Below are positions 55,811 to 64,000 of a stretch of DNA of 64,000 nucleotides, in pieces. The position numbers and the translations under genes were made by a program. Under the pieces are notes generated by a model. It ran no database searches and was not told the origin of the DNA. It worked only from the letters and a program-made list of their open reading frames with translations. Each line of letters opens with the position of its first letter. Positions within the stretch are counted from its first letter, which is position 1. Source of the stretch: Rubrivivax sp. (GTDB lineage Bacteria; Pseudomonadota; Gammaproteobacteria; Burkholderiales; Burkholderiaceae_C); NCBI GenBank assembly GCA_019635315.1, contig JAHBZT010000001.1, positions 1,596,001-1,660,000 on the forward strand. Direction: 5' to 3'.

Positions 55811-57004
55811 TCAGTGGCAGGTCGGCACCGCCGCCAGCCGGTGCAGCAGCGGCGGCAAGGCCCGGAACGGCAGCGCGCCGGCGCTCGCCTCGCCCACGTC
55901 GCCGGCCAGCATCAGACCCAGTTCCGGGACGTGGAACAGCCAGCAGCCGGTGGAGCCGCTGTGGCCCACCAGCGCCGGCACTCGCCGCCACGGTGGCAAG
56001 CAGCGCGGCGGCGCGAAGCGCATCAGGCCCAGCGCATAGTCGATGGGCCAGCCCGGCAGGCGCAGTGCCGCGCGGTCCCGGGGCAGCGGCAGGCGACGCC
56101 ATCCGGTGCCCATCGCGCGCCAGGCGGCGGCGAACCCGGGCGGACCGTCGTGGACCAGCGCGCGCAGCAGCCTCAGCTGGTCGTCGGCCGTGCTGTACAG
56201 GCCGTGCAGGCTGCGCAGCAGTTCCGGCACCGCCAGGGGGCGGCCGCCGGCGCGCAGCACCGCCGGCGCCGGCACGCCGGCCGGCGCCGGCATGCGGCCG
56301 GCGAACCACGTCTGCGTCATCTGCACCGGATGCAGCAGGTGCGCGCCCAGCACCTCGTGCAGCGGCTGCCCACCGACGGCCTCGACGATGGCGCCGAGCA
56401 GCAGGTAGTGGGTGTCGCTGTAGCGGATGCGTCGCCGCGGCGAGGCCATGTCCTGCGGCACGAAATGAGGGCGCAGGTGCTCGCGCACATGCGCGACGAT
56501 GGCCTCGCGCGCTAGCGTGCGGTCGCCGCCCTCGATCACCTGCTCGACGAGCGGGGGCAAGCCGCCGTGCGGACGGTCCTCCAGCCCGTCGGCCAGCCCG
56601 GCGCCATGGCCCAGCAACTGGCGCACGGTGACCGCGGCGCTGCGGTCGACGCCGTCCAGCACGTGCAAACCGCGCCACAGTGGCGGCGGCAGCAGCGCCG
56701 AGACGCGAGCGTCCAGCGCCAGCCGGCGCTGCGCCACCAGCTGCAGCACCACCACGGCGAGCAGCAGCTTGTCGACGCTGGCGATGTACCAGGGCGTGTC
56801 CGGTTGCATCGGCGTGCCGTCAGGCTGCGCGGCACCGGCGGCGCCGATCCAGCGTGCACCGTCACCCAGCCGCTCGACGGCCAGGGTGGCCCGCGCCAGC
56901 GGCCGGCGCGCCAGCAAGCGGACCAGCCAGCCCGCCAGCAGCTGCCGCGTGGCGTCGTCGAAGCCCCGGGTGGTGACCTGCAGCGGCGGCGGCACCGACG
57001 GCAT
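55811..57004 (-). CDS. beta-lactamase-family serine hydrolase
   Basis: 397 aa. Nucleophile Ser76 and Lys79 in ASVDKL (S-x-x-K), YSDTHY as the second motif (YxN replaced by YSD), and GHSGS as the third. The class C beta-lactamase/esterase fold is likely; no signal peptide, so probably a cytoplasmic esterase or peptidase rather than a beta-lactamase. ATG 57004 overlaps the argH stop (TGATG), so it is coupled to argH, a pairing that may be accidental. Confidence 0.87.
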   Translation of the reverse strand: MPSVPPPLQVTTRGFDDATRQLLAGWLVRLLARRPLARATLAVERLGDGARWIGAAGAAQPDGTPMQPDTPWYIASVDKLLLAVVVLQLVAQRRLALDARVSALLPPPLWRGLHVLDGVDRSAAVTVRQLLGHGAGLADGLEDRPHGGLPPLVEQVIEGGDRTLAREAIVAHVREHLRPHFVPQDMASPRRRIRYSDTHYLLLGAIVEAVGGQPLHEVLGAHLLHPVQMTQTWFAGRMPAPAGVPAPAVLRAGGRPLAVPELLRSLHGLYSTADDQLRLLRALVHDGPPGFAAAWRAMGTGWRRLPLPRDRAALRLPGWPIDYALGLMRFAPPRCLPPWRRVPALVGHSGSTGCWLFHVPELGLMLAGDVGEASAGALPFRALPPLLHRLAAVPTCH

Positions 57005-58422
57005 CAGCCCGCGGCGGCCAGCCGCGCGCGGTGGCGCTCGATCGCCGCCAGCACCTGCGCCGGCGCGGTGCCGCCGGCAACGGCGCGGCTGCGCATCGAG
57101 CCGTGCAGCGACAGCACGTCGTAGACATCGGCGTCGATCGCCGGGTGGAAGGCGCGCAGCCGCTCCAGCGGCAGCGCCGCCAGGTCCTCGCCGGCGGCGA
57201 TGGCCAGCCTGACCGCATGCGCGACGACCTCGTGCGCGTCGCGGAACGGCAGCCCCTTCTTGACCAGGTAGTCCGCGAGGTCGGTCGCCGTCGCGTAGCC
57301 CTTCAGCGCCGCCGCTTCCATCGCGGGTGCGTTCACGACGATGCCGCCGACCATCTCGGCCATGATGCGCAAGGTGTCGGCCAGCGTGTCGACGCTGTCG
57401 AACAGCGGCTCCTTGTCTTCCTGGTTGTCCTTGTTGTAGGCCAGCGGCTGGCCCTTCATCAGGGTGATCAGCGCCATCAGGTGCCCGACCACGCGCCCGC
57501 TCTTGCCGCGCGCGAGTTCCGCCACGTCGGGGTTGCGCTTCTGCGGCATGATGGAACTGCCGGTGCAGTAGCGGTCGGCGAGGTCGATGAAGCCGAAGGC
57601 CTGGCTCTTCCAGAGCACGATCTCCTCGGCCAGCCGGGACACGTGGACCATCACGATGCTCGCGAAGGCGGCGAACTCGATCGCGAAGTCGCGGTCGCTG
57701 ACGGCGTCCAGGCTGTTCTCGCACAGGCCGTCGAAGCCCAGCGCGCGCGCCACCGCGGCGCGGTCCAGCGCGTAGCTGGTGCCAGCCAGCGCGGCGGCGC
57801 CGAGCGGCAGGCGGTTGACGCGGCGGCGCAGGTCGGCCAGGCGCTCGCCGTCGCGCGCGAACATCTCCACGTAGGCCAGCAGGTGGTGCGCGAAGCTCAC
57901 CGGCTGCGCCACCTGCAGGTGCGTGAAGCCGGGCATCACGGTCTCGCTGTGCTTGGCTGCCACGTCGACCAGCGCACGCTGCATGTCGGCCAGCAGCGCG
58001 GCGAGGCGGTCGCACTCGCCGCGGAGCCACAGCCGCACGTCGGTGGCGACCTGGTCGTTGCGGCTGCGCCCGGTGTGCAGCCGCTTGCCGGCGTCGCCGA
58101 CCAGCGTGGTCAGCCGCGCCTCGATGTTGAGGTGCACGTCCTCCAGCTCCAGCTTCCACTCGAAGCGGCCGGACTCGATCTCCTCGGCGATCTGCGCCAT
58201 GCCGCGGCGGATGTCGGCCAGGTCCTGCGCGCTGATCACGCCCTGCGCGGCCAGCATCGCGGCATGCGCCAGGCTGCCTTCGATGTCCGCGCGCCACAGC
58301 CGCTGGTCGAAGCCGACGCTGGCGGTATAGCGCTGCACCAGCTCGCTCATCGGCTCGCTGAACAGCGCCGACCAGGCCTGCTGCTTGTTGGCCAGGGGGT
58401 TGCTGGAAGGGTCTTGGGCCAT
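57004..58422 (-). CDS. argH: argininosuccinate lyase
   Basis: 472 aa. Final step of arginine synthesis: argininosuccinate to arginine and fumarate. The fumarase-superfamily signature [16 protein letters not shown] is intact, as are [13 protein letters not shown] and TGYATATD-like ([13 protein letters not shown]) segments. ATG 58422. Divergent from the histidine kinase gene over 144 bp. Confidence 0.97.
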   Translation of the reverse strand: MAQDPSSNPLANKQQAWSALFSEPMSELVQRYTASVGFDQRLWRADIEGSLAHAAMLAAQGVISAQDLADIRRGMAQIAEEIESGRFEWKLELEDVHLNIEARLTTLVGDAGKRLHTGRSRNDQVATDVRLWLRGECDRLAALLADMQRALVDVAAKHSETVMPGFTHLQVAQPVSFAHHLLAYVEMFARDGERLADLRRRVNRLPLGAAALAGTSYALDRAAVARALGFDGLCENSLDAVSDRDFAIEFAAFASIVMVHVSRLAEEIVLWKSQAFGFIDLADRYCTGSSIMPQKRNPDVAELARGKSGRVVGHLMALITLMKGQPLAYNKDNQEDKEPLFDSVDTLADTLRIMAEMVGGIVVNAPAMEAAALKGYATATDLADYLVKKGLPFRDAHEVVAHAVRLAIAAGEDLAALPLERLRAFHPAIDADVYDVLSLHGSMRSRAVAGGTAPAQVLAAIERHRARLAAAG

Positions 58423-58470
58423 GCGCGCTCGCGGGGGTGGGGCGGGGGGAAGGGAGGGGAGCGCCTATTA

Positions 58471-58519
58471 TTCCCCGCGACCCTTCCCCGCGACCCTTGC
58501 CGCGACCTTCCCGCGCCCT
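58471..58519. repeat. 13-bp direct repeats in argH/kinase divergent promoter region
   Basis: TTCCCCGCGACCC occurs at 58471-58483 and 58484-58496, followed by two degenerate copies (TTGCCGCGACC, TTCCCGCGCCC). A TATTAT -10-like element overlaps the start (58466-58471). Confidence 0.7.
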
Positions 58520-58566
58520 GCGGCGCGATCCCCGCCACCGCCTGCCCGCAACCCGCCGCCCCGACG

Positions 58567-59745
58567 ATGACCGCCGAACGCGCCCCCGCGGCCGCCCCGG
58601 GCGACAGCGACTTCCCGCCCACCGCCAGCCGGCCGGCCAGCCTGTGGCCGGAGACGACGCGCCAGCCGCCGCCGGCCAGCACCAGCTTCGCGGCCTCGCG
58701 CTTCGACCCGCTGGCCGAGGAACGCGCGCGGTTGCAGGCGCAGGCCGCGGCCGCCTTCGACGTCTGCCATCCGGCGCTGGCGCTGCGCGCGCTGCTGGTG
58801 GTGCAGCTGGTGCTGGCGGTGGCCGCGCTCGCCGAGGCCGGCAGCGCGCTGCACTGGGCGCAGCGCCAGGGCGCGTTCGCCTTCGGCGGCGTCGCCGGCA
58901 CCGGGCTGTGGCTGGTGGCGGTGTGTGCGCTGCGGCTGCCGCTCAAGCGCCTGGGGCAGGCCGCGCGGGCATCGGCGGTGCTGGCGCTGGGCGCCGCCGC
59001 GGCGCTGCTGGGCTGGGCGCCGCTGGCCTGGGCCGGCCTGGGCGGCGACGCGACGGCGCTGCGCCTGGCGGCGGTGGCCGCGGCGGGTGTCGGCCTCGCG
59101 GCGCTGCTGTGGGCCTGGCTGGACCTGCGCTCGCGCATCTGGCACCCGGCCAATGCGGCGGCGCGGCTGGCCGAGCTGCAGTCGCGCATCCGGCCGCATT
59201 TCCTGTTCAACGCGCTGAATACCGCGCTGGCGCTGGTGCGCGTGGACCCGGCGCGCGCCGAGAGCGTGCTCGAGGACCTGGCGCAGCTGTTCCGCACCGC
59301 ACTCGCCGACGCCGGCGCCTCGGTGTCGCTGGACGAGGAGATCGAACTCGCGCGGCGCTACCTGGCGATCGAGCAGGTGCGCTTCGGCGAGCGCCTGCGC
59401 GTGCACTGGGAGATCGACCCGCGCGCCGGCGGCGCCCGCGTGCCGCCGCTGGTGCTGCAGCCGCTGGTGGAGAACGCGGTGCGCCATGGCGTGGAGCCGC
59501 TGCCCGGCGGGGCCAGCCTCTTCGTGCGCACGCTGCGCCAGCGCGGCCAGGTCATCGTCACGGTGGTCAATACGGTGGGCGACGAGCCGGGCGCGCCCGG
59601 CGCCGGCATGGCGCTGCACAGCGTGCGCGAGCGGCTGCGCCTGCTGCACGACATCGCTGCGCAGTGCGACACCTGGCGCGAGCCGGCCGGCACCGACGGC
59701 ACGCCGGCGGCCTTCCATGCGCGCATCGTGCTGCCGGCACCCTGA
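58567..59745 (+). CDS. LytS/AlgZ-type sensor histidine kinase
   Basis: 392 aa. Residues about 70-195 hold four hydrophobic segments, then the His_kinase domain with phosphoacceptor His211 in RPHFLFNALN, and the ATP-binding N box LVENAVRHG. No periplasmic sensor domain, as in AlgZ/LytS-type kinases. Its response regulator follows 15 bp after the stop. The neighbourhood argH, kinase, regulator, hemC is typical of Burkholderiales. The first 65 residues are Pro/Ala-rich and cytoplasmic. Confidence 0.93.
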   Translation: MTAERAPAAAPGDSDFPPTASRPASLWPETTRQPPPASTSFAASRFDPLAEERARLQAQAAAAFDVCHPALALRALLVVQLVLAVAALAEAGSALHWAQRQGAFAFGGVAGTGLWLVAVCALRLPLKRLGQAARASAVLALGAAAALLGWAPLAWAGLGGDATALRLAAVAAAGVGLAALLWAWLDLRSRIWHPANAAARLAELQSRIRPHFLFNALNTALALVRVDPARAESVLEDLAQLFRTALADAGASVSLDEEIELARRYLAIEQVRFGERLRVHWEIDPRAGGARVPPLVLQPLVENAVRHGVEPLPGGASLFVRTLRQRGQVIVTVVNTVGDEPGAPGAGMALHSVRERLRLLHDIAAQCDTWREPAGTDGTPAAFHARIVLPAP

Positions 59746-59760
59746 GCGCGGCGGGTGGCG

Positions 59761-60555
59761 ATGGCCGATGAAGCGCTGCGCCTGGTGATCGTCGACGACG
59801 AGGCGCCCGCGCGCTGGCGGCTGCGTGCGCTGCTCGGCGAACTGCCCGACAGCGGCGCCGAGGTCGTCGGCGAGGCGGCGAATGCCGACCAGGCCCTGGC
59901 CGCGCTGCGCGCCGCGCCGGCCGACGCGCCGGTCGACGCGCTGCTGCTGGACATCGGCCTGCCCGGCCGCGACGGCCTGAAGCTGGCCGCCGCGCTGCGC
60001 GCGCTGGCGCAGCCGCCGGCGGTGGTTTTCGTCACCGCCCACGCCGGCCATGCGCTGACCGCCTTCGAGCTGGACGCCACCGACTACCTGACCAAGCCGG
60101 TGCGCCGCGAACGCCTGGCCGAGGCGCTGCAGCGCCTGCACCAGCGCCGCGCCCGGCGGGCCGGCAGCGCGGTTGCCGAAGGCCCGGCGCTGGTGGTGCA
60201 GGACCGCGGCCGGCTGCTGCGCGTGCCGCACGACGAGGTGCTGTACCTGAAGGCCGAGCAGAAGTACGTGACGCTGCGCACCGCCCAGCACGCCTATGTG
60301 CTGGACGGATCGCTCGCCGAGCTGGAGTCGCGCCTGGGCGCCGGCTTCCTGCGCATCCACCGCAACGCCCTGGTCGCCCGGCGCGCGATCCGGGCCCTCG
60401 CGCTGCGCCCGGCCGGCGAGGCTGCCGGCAGCGAGGGCGGCGACGGCACCGAGGGCTGGGCCGTGCAGGTGGCGCCGCTGGACGAGTGGCTGGCGGTCTC
60501 GCGCCGCCAGCTCGCGGCGGTGCGGGCGGCGCTGGCTGACGCTGAACCGCGCTGA
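59761..60555 (+). CDS. LytTR-family response regulator (AlgR-like)
   Basis: 264 aa from ATG 59761 (a GTG at 59755 is in frame). Receiver domain with Asp12/Asp13 and phosphoacceptor Asp64 in LLLDIGLPG, Lys in DYLTKPV. A LytTR DNA-binding domain occupies about 150-255 (VLYLKAEQKYVTLRT, FLRIHRNALV). It pairs with the upstream kinase. Its stop codon lies inside a 10-bp tandem repeat. Confidence 0.93.
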   Translation: MADEALRLVIVDDEAPARWRLRALLGELPDSGAEVVGEAANADQALAALRAAPADAPVDALLLDIGLPGRDGLKLAAALRALAQPPAVVFVTAHAGHALTAFELDATDYLTKPVRRERLAEALQRLHQRRARRAGSAVAEGPALVVQDRGRLLRVPHDEVLYLKAEQKYVTLRTAQHAYVLDGSLAELESRLGAGFLRIHRNALVARRAIRALALRPAGEAAGSEGGDGTEGWAVQVAPLDEWLAVSRRQLAAVRAALADAEPR

Positions 60556-60600
60556 ACCGCGCTGAACCGCGCTGAGCCGCGCTGAGCCGCGCTGAGCCGC
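60541..60600. repeat. six tandem 10-bp repeats across the regulator stop codon
   Basis: Three copies of GCTGAACCGC then three of GCTGAGCCGC, perfectly phased. Because 10 is not a multiple of 3, the unit supplies TGA in successive frames. The regulator's TGA is in the second unit (60553-60555). Confidence 0.95.
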
Positions 60601-60633
60601 GCTGCGGCGCCGCGACGCTCGCGGCCCGCCCGC

Positions 60634-63492
60634 TCAGCCGGTATTGCGCAGCCCGGCCGCGATGCCGTTGATGCTGAGGTGGATGCCGCGCTGCAGCCGC
60701 TCGACCGGGTCGCCGGCGCGGCGCGCGCGGTAGCGGCGCAGCAGCTCCACCTGCAGGTGGTTCAGCGGGTCCAGGTAGGGGAAGCGGTGCGCGATCGAGC
60801 GCGCCAGCGCCGGGTTGGCCTGCAGGCGGTCGGCCTGGCCGGTGATCAGCGCCAGCGCGTCGTGCGTGCGCTGCCACTCGGCCTTCAGCAGCGCGAAGAT
60901 GCGCTTCGCGGCGCGCGGGTCCTCGACCAGCTCGACGTAGCGCGCGGCGATGCGCAGGTCGCTCTTGGCCAGCACCATGTCCAGGTTGGACAGCAGCGTG
61001 CGGAAGAACGGCCACTGCCGGTGCATGCGCTGCAGCAGCGCGGTGCGCTCGTCGCGGTCGCCGGGGGTGCCCTCGGCGCCGGCGTCCAGGAAGGCCTGCA
61101 CCGCGCTGCCGAAGCCGCACCACCCAGGCAGTGCCATGCGGCACTGGCCCCAGGAGAAGCTCCACGGGATCGCGCGCAGGTCCTCGATCGCACGCGATGA
61201 CTTGCCGTCCTTGGGCCGCACCGCGGGGCGCGAGCCGATATTCAGCTCGGCGATCTCGCGGATCGGTGTCGCGGCATAGAAGTAGTCGGTGAAGCCCGGC
61301 GTCTCGTAGACGATGCGCCGGTAGGCGCGGTAGCTCGCCTCGCTGAGCGCCGCCGCGGCGTCCAGGAAGGCGCGCGGTGCGCTCTTGGTCGGGTGCAGCA
61401 GCGTCGCCTCCAGCGTCGCGGCGACCAGGGTCTCCAGGTTGCGGCGGCCGATCTCCGGGTGCGCGTACTTCGATGCGATGACCTCGCCCTGCTCGGTGAG
61501 CCGGATCTGCCCGTTCACGGTGCCCGGCGGCTGCGCCAGGATGGCCTGGTAGCTGGGGCCGCCGCCGCGGCCGACGGTGCCGCCGCGGCCGTGGAACAGG
61601 CGCAGCGTGACCGGCTGTCCCGTCTGCCGCGCCAGCGTGTCGAACAGCGCCACCAGCGCCGTCTCGGCGCGGTAGAGCTCCCAGTTGCTGGTGAAGACGC
61701 CGCCGTCCTTGTTGCTGTCGCTGTAGCCCAGCATCACGTCCTGCTCGCCGCCGCTAGCCCGCACCAGCGCGTGCACGCCGGGCAGCGCGTAGAACTCGCG
61801 CATGATGGGCTCGCTGCGCCGCAGGTCGGCGATGGTCTCGAACAGCGGCACGGTGATCAGCGCGGCGCGTGCGTCCTCGCCGAGCAGGCCCTCGAGCAGG
61901 CCGCTTTCCTTCTGCAGCAGCAGCACCTCGAGCAGGTCCGAGACCTCCTCGGTGTGGCTGATGATGTAGTGGCGGATCGCGTCGCGGCCGTACATCGCCA
62001 GCGCCTCGCGCGCGGTCTCGAAGACCGCGAGCTCGCTGCGCGCCAGCTCGGAGTAGGCGGCGCCGCGCACGCGCAGCCCGCGCGCGTCGCGCAGCAGCGC
62101 GAGCAGCCGCTCGCGCCGCGCCGGCTCGTCCAGCGCCGTGTAGTCCGCCTCGATGCGCGCCACGCGCAGCAGCTCGGCGACCACCGCCACGTGCCGGTCC
62201 GAGCTCTGGCGCAGGTCCAGCGTCGCGAGGTGGAAGCCGAAGACCTGCACCGCGCGCTGCAGCGGCGCCAGGCGCGGCGCCACCAGCGCCTGCGCGTGGT
62301 GGCTGGCGAGCGACTGCGCGATCACGCGCAGGTCGGCCGCGAATTCGGCCGCGCCGCCATACGGGTCCTGCGGCGCCACGGCATGGCGCAGCGCCTCGGT
62401 GCCGGTCAGCCGCTGCAGGGTCGCCGCCAGCCGGGCGTAGATGCCGATCAGCGCGCGCCGGTACGGTTCGTCGGCGCGGTGCGGGTTGTGGTCGGGCGAG
62501 CGCTCGGCCAGCGCCTGCATCTCGGGCGTCACCGGGCTCAGGGTGCCGCTGATCGACAGCTCGGCGCCCAGCTCGTGCACCTCGGTCAGGTAGTGGCGCA
62601 GCGCGACCTCGGCCTGGCGCGCGAGCGCCAGGCGCAGCGTGGCGGCGGCGACGTTGGGGTTGCCGTCGCGGTCGCCGCCTATCCAGTGGCCCATGCGCAG
62701 GAAGGGCGCCACCGCGTGGCCGGGCAGCGCACGCTCGACCTCGCGGTACAAGCGCGGGATCTCGCGCAGGAAGGTCGCCGGGTAGTACGACAGCGCATTC
62801 TCGATCTCGTCGGCCACCGTCAGCTTGGTCGTGCGCAGCATGCGCGTCTGCCACAGCTGCGTGACGCGGGCGCGCATCAGCGCCTCGTTGTCGGCGCGGC
62901 GCTCGGCGGTCGGCAGTTCGTCGCGCTCGCCCAGCAGCTGCGCGATCGTGCGTTCGGCGTCGAGGATGCTCTTGCGCTGCACCTCGGTCGGGTGCGCGGT
63001 CAGCACCGGCGACAGCCAGGCCTGCTGCAGCGCCTGCGCGATATCGGCGGCGCGCTGGTCGGCGCGCGCCAGCCGCTCGAAGGCCAGCGCCAGCGAGCCT
63101 TCCTGCAGGTGGCCCTCGCGCTCGTGCACCGCGCGCCGGCGCACGTGGTGGCGGTCCTCGGCGATGTTGGCCAGGTGGCTGAAGTAGCTGAAGGCGCGGA
63201 TCACGGTGATCGTCTGCTCGACCGACAGGTTCTTCAGCAGGCGGTCGAGCACGCGCCCGGCGCTGGCGTCGGCCTTCAGCCGGTAGGCCACCGAGAGCTG
63301 GCGCACACGTTCGATCAGCTCGTAGGCCTCGCGGCCTTCCTGCTCGCGGATGACGTCGCCCAGGATGCGGCCGAGTAACCGGATATCCTCGACCAGCGGC
63401 CGGTTCTTCTCGGCCGCGTCCGATTCCGGGCCGCCGGTCCTCGTTCTGGTGCGGGCGGTCGGGCGCGGCTGCGCCGGGGTGGTGCGGGGCAT
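60634..63492 (-). CDS. ppc: phosphoenolpyruvate carboxylase
   Basis: 952 aa from ATG 63492. Anaplerotic carboxylation of PEP to oxaloacetate. HPTEVQRKS with the catalytic His, [24 protein letters not shown] and C-terminal [13 protein letters not shown] are intact. An in-frame upstream ATG at 63543 would add 17 residues of no family character. Divergent from hemC. Confidence 0.97.
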   Translation of the reverse strand: MPRTTPAQPRPTARTRTRTGGPESDAAEKNRPLVEDIRLLGRILGDVIREQEGREAYELIERVRQLSVAYRLKADASAGRVLDRLLKNLSVEQTITVIRAFSYFSHLANIAEDRHHVRRRAVHEREGHLQEGSLALAFERLARADQRAADIAQALQQAWLSPVLTAHPTEVQRKSILDAERTIAQLLGERDELPTAERRADNEALMRARVTQLWQTRMLRTTKLTVADEIENALSYYPATFLREIPRLYREVERALPGHAVAPFLRMGHWIGGDRDGNPNVAAATLRLALARQAEVALRHYLTEVHELGAELSISGTLSPVTPEMQALAERSPDHNPHRADEPYRRALIGIYARLAATLQRLTGTEALRHAVAPQDPYGGAAEFAADLRVIAQSLASHHAQALVAPRLAPLQRAVQVFGFHLATLDLRQSSDRHVAVVAELLRVARIEADYTALDEPARRERLLALLRDARGLRVRGAAYSELARSELAVFETAREALAMYGRDAIRHYIISHTEEVSDLLEVLLLQKESGLLEGLLGEDARAALITVPLFETIADLRRSEPIMREFYALPGVHALVRASGGEQDVMLGYSDSNKDGGVFTSNWELYRAETALVALFDTLARQTGQPVTLRLFHGRGGTVGRGGGPSYQAILAQPPGTVNGQIRLTEQGEVIASKYAHPEIGRRNLETLVAATLEATLLHPTKSAPRAFLDAAAALSEASYRAYRRIVYETPGFTDYFYAATPIREIAELNIGSRPAVRPKDGKSSRAIEDLRAIPWSFSWGQCRMALPGWCGFGSAVQAFLDAGAEGTPGDRDERTALLQRMHRQWPFFRTLLSNLDMVLAKSDLRIAARYVELVEDPRAAKRIFALLKAEWQRTHDALALITGQADRLQANPALARSIAHRFPYLDPLNHLQVELLRRYRARRAGDPVERLQRGIHLSINGIAAGLRNTG

Positions 63493-63508
63493 GGCGGCTC
63501 CGGACGGT

Positions 63509-63521
63509 GTAACCAGGTTAC
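63509..63521. promoter_or_regulatory. 13-bp palindrome upstream of ppc
   Basis: GTAACCAGGTTAC is a perfect inverted repeat around one A, 17 bp upstream of the ppc start. Candidate regulator site; the protein is unknown. Confidence 0.35.
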
Positions 63522-63589
63522 CGATGCTACTCGCAAGCGGCATGCCGCCGGTGGCATGGCACGGCGCCGCCGCGGCCCGGCGCGCTGGC

Positions 63590-63595
63590 TATCAT
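63590..63595 (+). promoter_or_regulatory. -10-like element of hemC
   Basis: TATCAT ends 7 nt before ATG 63603, consistent with a leaderless message. No clear -35 is seen. Confidence 0.4.
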
Positions 63596-63602
63596 GCGGC
63601 GC

Positions 63603-64000
63603 ATGCAAGCCCCCATCGTGATCGCCACCCGCGAGAGCCGACTCGCGCTGTGGCAGGCCCACCACGTGCGCGACGCGCTGGTGGCGCGCTTCGGCGTCGC
63701 CGTCGAGCTGCTGGGCATGACCACGCGCGGCGACCAGATCCTGGACCGCGCGCTGTCCAAGGTCGGCGGCAAGGGCCTGTTCGTCAAGGAGCTGGAGACG
63801 GCGCTCGAGGAGGGCCGCGCCCATCTCGCCGTGCATTCGCTGAAGGACGTGCCGATGGACCTGCCGCCGGGCTTCGTGCTGGCGGCGGTCTGGGAACGCG
63901 AGGATCCGCGCGACGCCTTCGTCTCGCCGCGCTACGCGTCGCTGGCCGAACTGCCGCCGGGCGCGGTCGTCGGCACCTCCAGCCTGCGCCGCGTGGTGCA
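63603..64000 (+). CDS. hemC: hydroxymethylbilane synthase (porphobilinogen deaminase), 3'-truncated by window edge
   Basis: 132 residues of the N-terminal part from ATG 63603 (an in-frame ATG at 63594 overlaps the -10-like element). [29 protein letters not shown] and AVHSLKDVP identify HemC, which polymerises four porphobilinogens in heme synthesis. The dipyrromethane Cys region lies beyond the window. Divergent from ppc. Confidence 0.95.
   Translation, partial: MQAPIVIATRESRLALWQAHHVRDALVARFGVAVELLGMTTRGDQILDRALSKVGGKGLFVKELETALEEGRAHLAVHSLKDVPMDLPPGFVLAAVWEREDPRDAFVSPRYASLAELPPGAVVGTSSLRRVV

Overview
The window is about 70% GC with dense genes, few gaps and many ATGA/TGATG overlaps. It looks like a chromosome segment of a betaproteobacterium of the order Burkholderiales (Rubrivivax/Leptothrix/Roseateles-like). 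This rests on the gene content (divergent ppc/hemC, argH beside an AlgZ/AlgR-type two-component pair, divergent suhB/trmJ) and on a PEP-CTERM protein at the left edge. Genus is not resolvable from the sequence alone.

Layout. 1-4.6 kb: a truncated PEP-CTERM protein gene, then a large BTAD/ATPase transcriptional regulator with a small coupled gene. 4.8-27.5 kb: a beta-1,3-glucan (laminarin-type) utilization locus. A LacI-family regulator precedes a GH1-GH16-GH17 operon whose proteins lack signal peptides. A facing glycogen operon (glgC-glgA-pgm) follows, then an 800-bp non-coding inverted-repeat mosaic. Next comes a tight minus-strand operon: porin, GH17 lipoprotein, GH30, glucokinase, and a sugar:cation symporter fused to a cytoplasmic GH17 domain. 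Divergent from it lie a secreted GH81 endoglucanase and a lipoprotein built on a 705-bp tandem duplication. Four identical 14-bp palindromes (TGAAAGCGCTTTCA) sit at the promoters of these four transcription units and define a local LacI-type regulon.

27.6-39.3 kb: the AmmeMemoRadiSam pair (AmrB-AmrA fusion plus radical SAM enzyme), a polysaccharide pyruvyl transferase-like gene, a Ca2+-type P-type ATPase, a lipoprotein made of two similar halves, a YffB-like thioredoxin-fold protein, a fused osmoprotectant SBP-permease and a mercuric reductase-like flavoprotein. 39.3-46.3 kb: a selenium island holding a PhnCDEE-like ABC transporter of the type linked to selenate uptake, plus senA, senB and selD(senC) for selenoneine synthesis. 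46.4-51.2 kb: cupin, suhB, trmJ, a RES/Xre-type toxin-antitoxin pair behind seven 9-bp repeats, and a lipoprotein gene broken by a G10 tract. 51.2-64 kb: lldD, a LysR regulator, a cupredoxin-like protein, dinB, a small membrane protein, a serine hydrolase, argH, a LytS/LytTR two-component system, ppc, and the 5' part of hemC.

How the glucan genes probably work together (inference): GH81 and the GH17 lipoprotein cut glucan outside the cytoplasm, the porin admits oligosaccharides, and the symporter-GH17 fusion imports and immediately trims them. GH16, GH17, GH30 and GH1 finish the job to glucose, glucokinase phosphorylates it, and pgm/glgC/glgA can store it as glycogen. No tRNA, rRNA, CRISPR array or insertion sequence was found.
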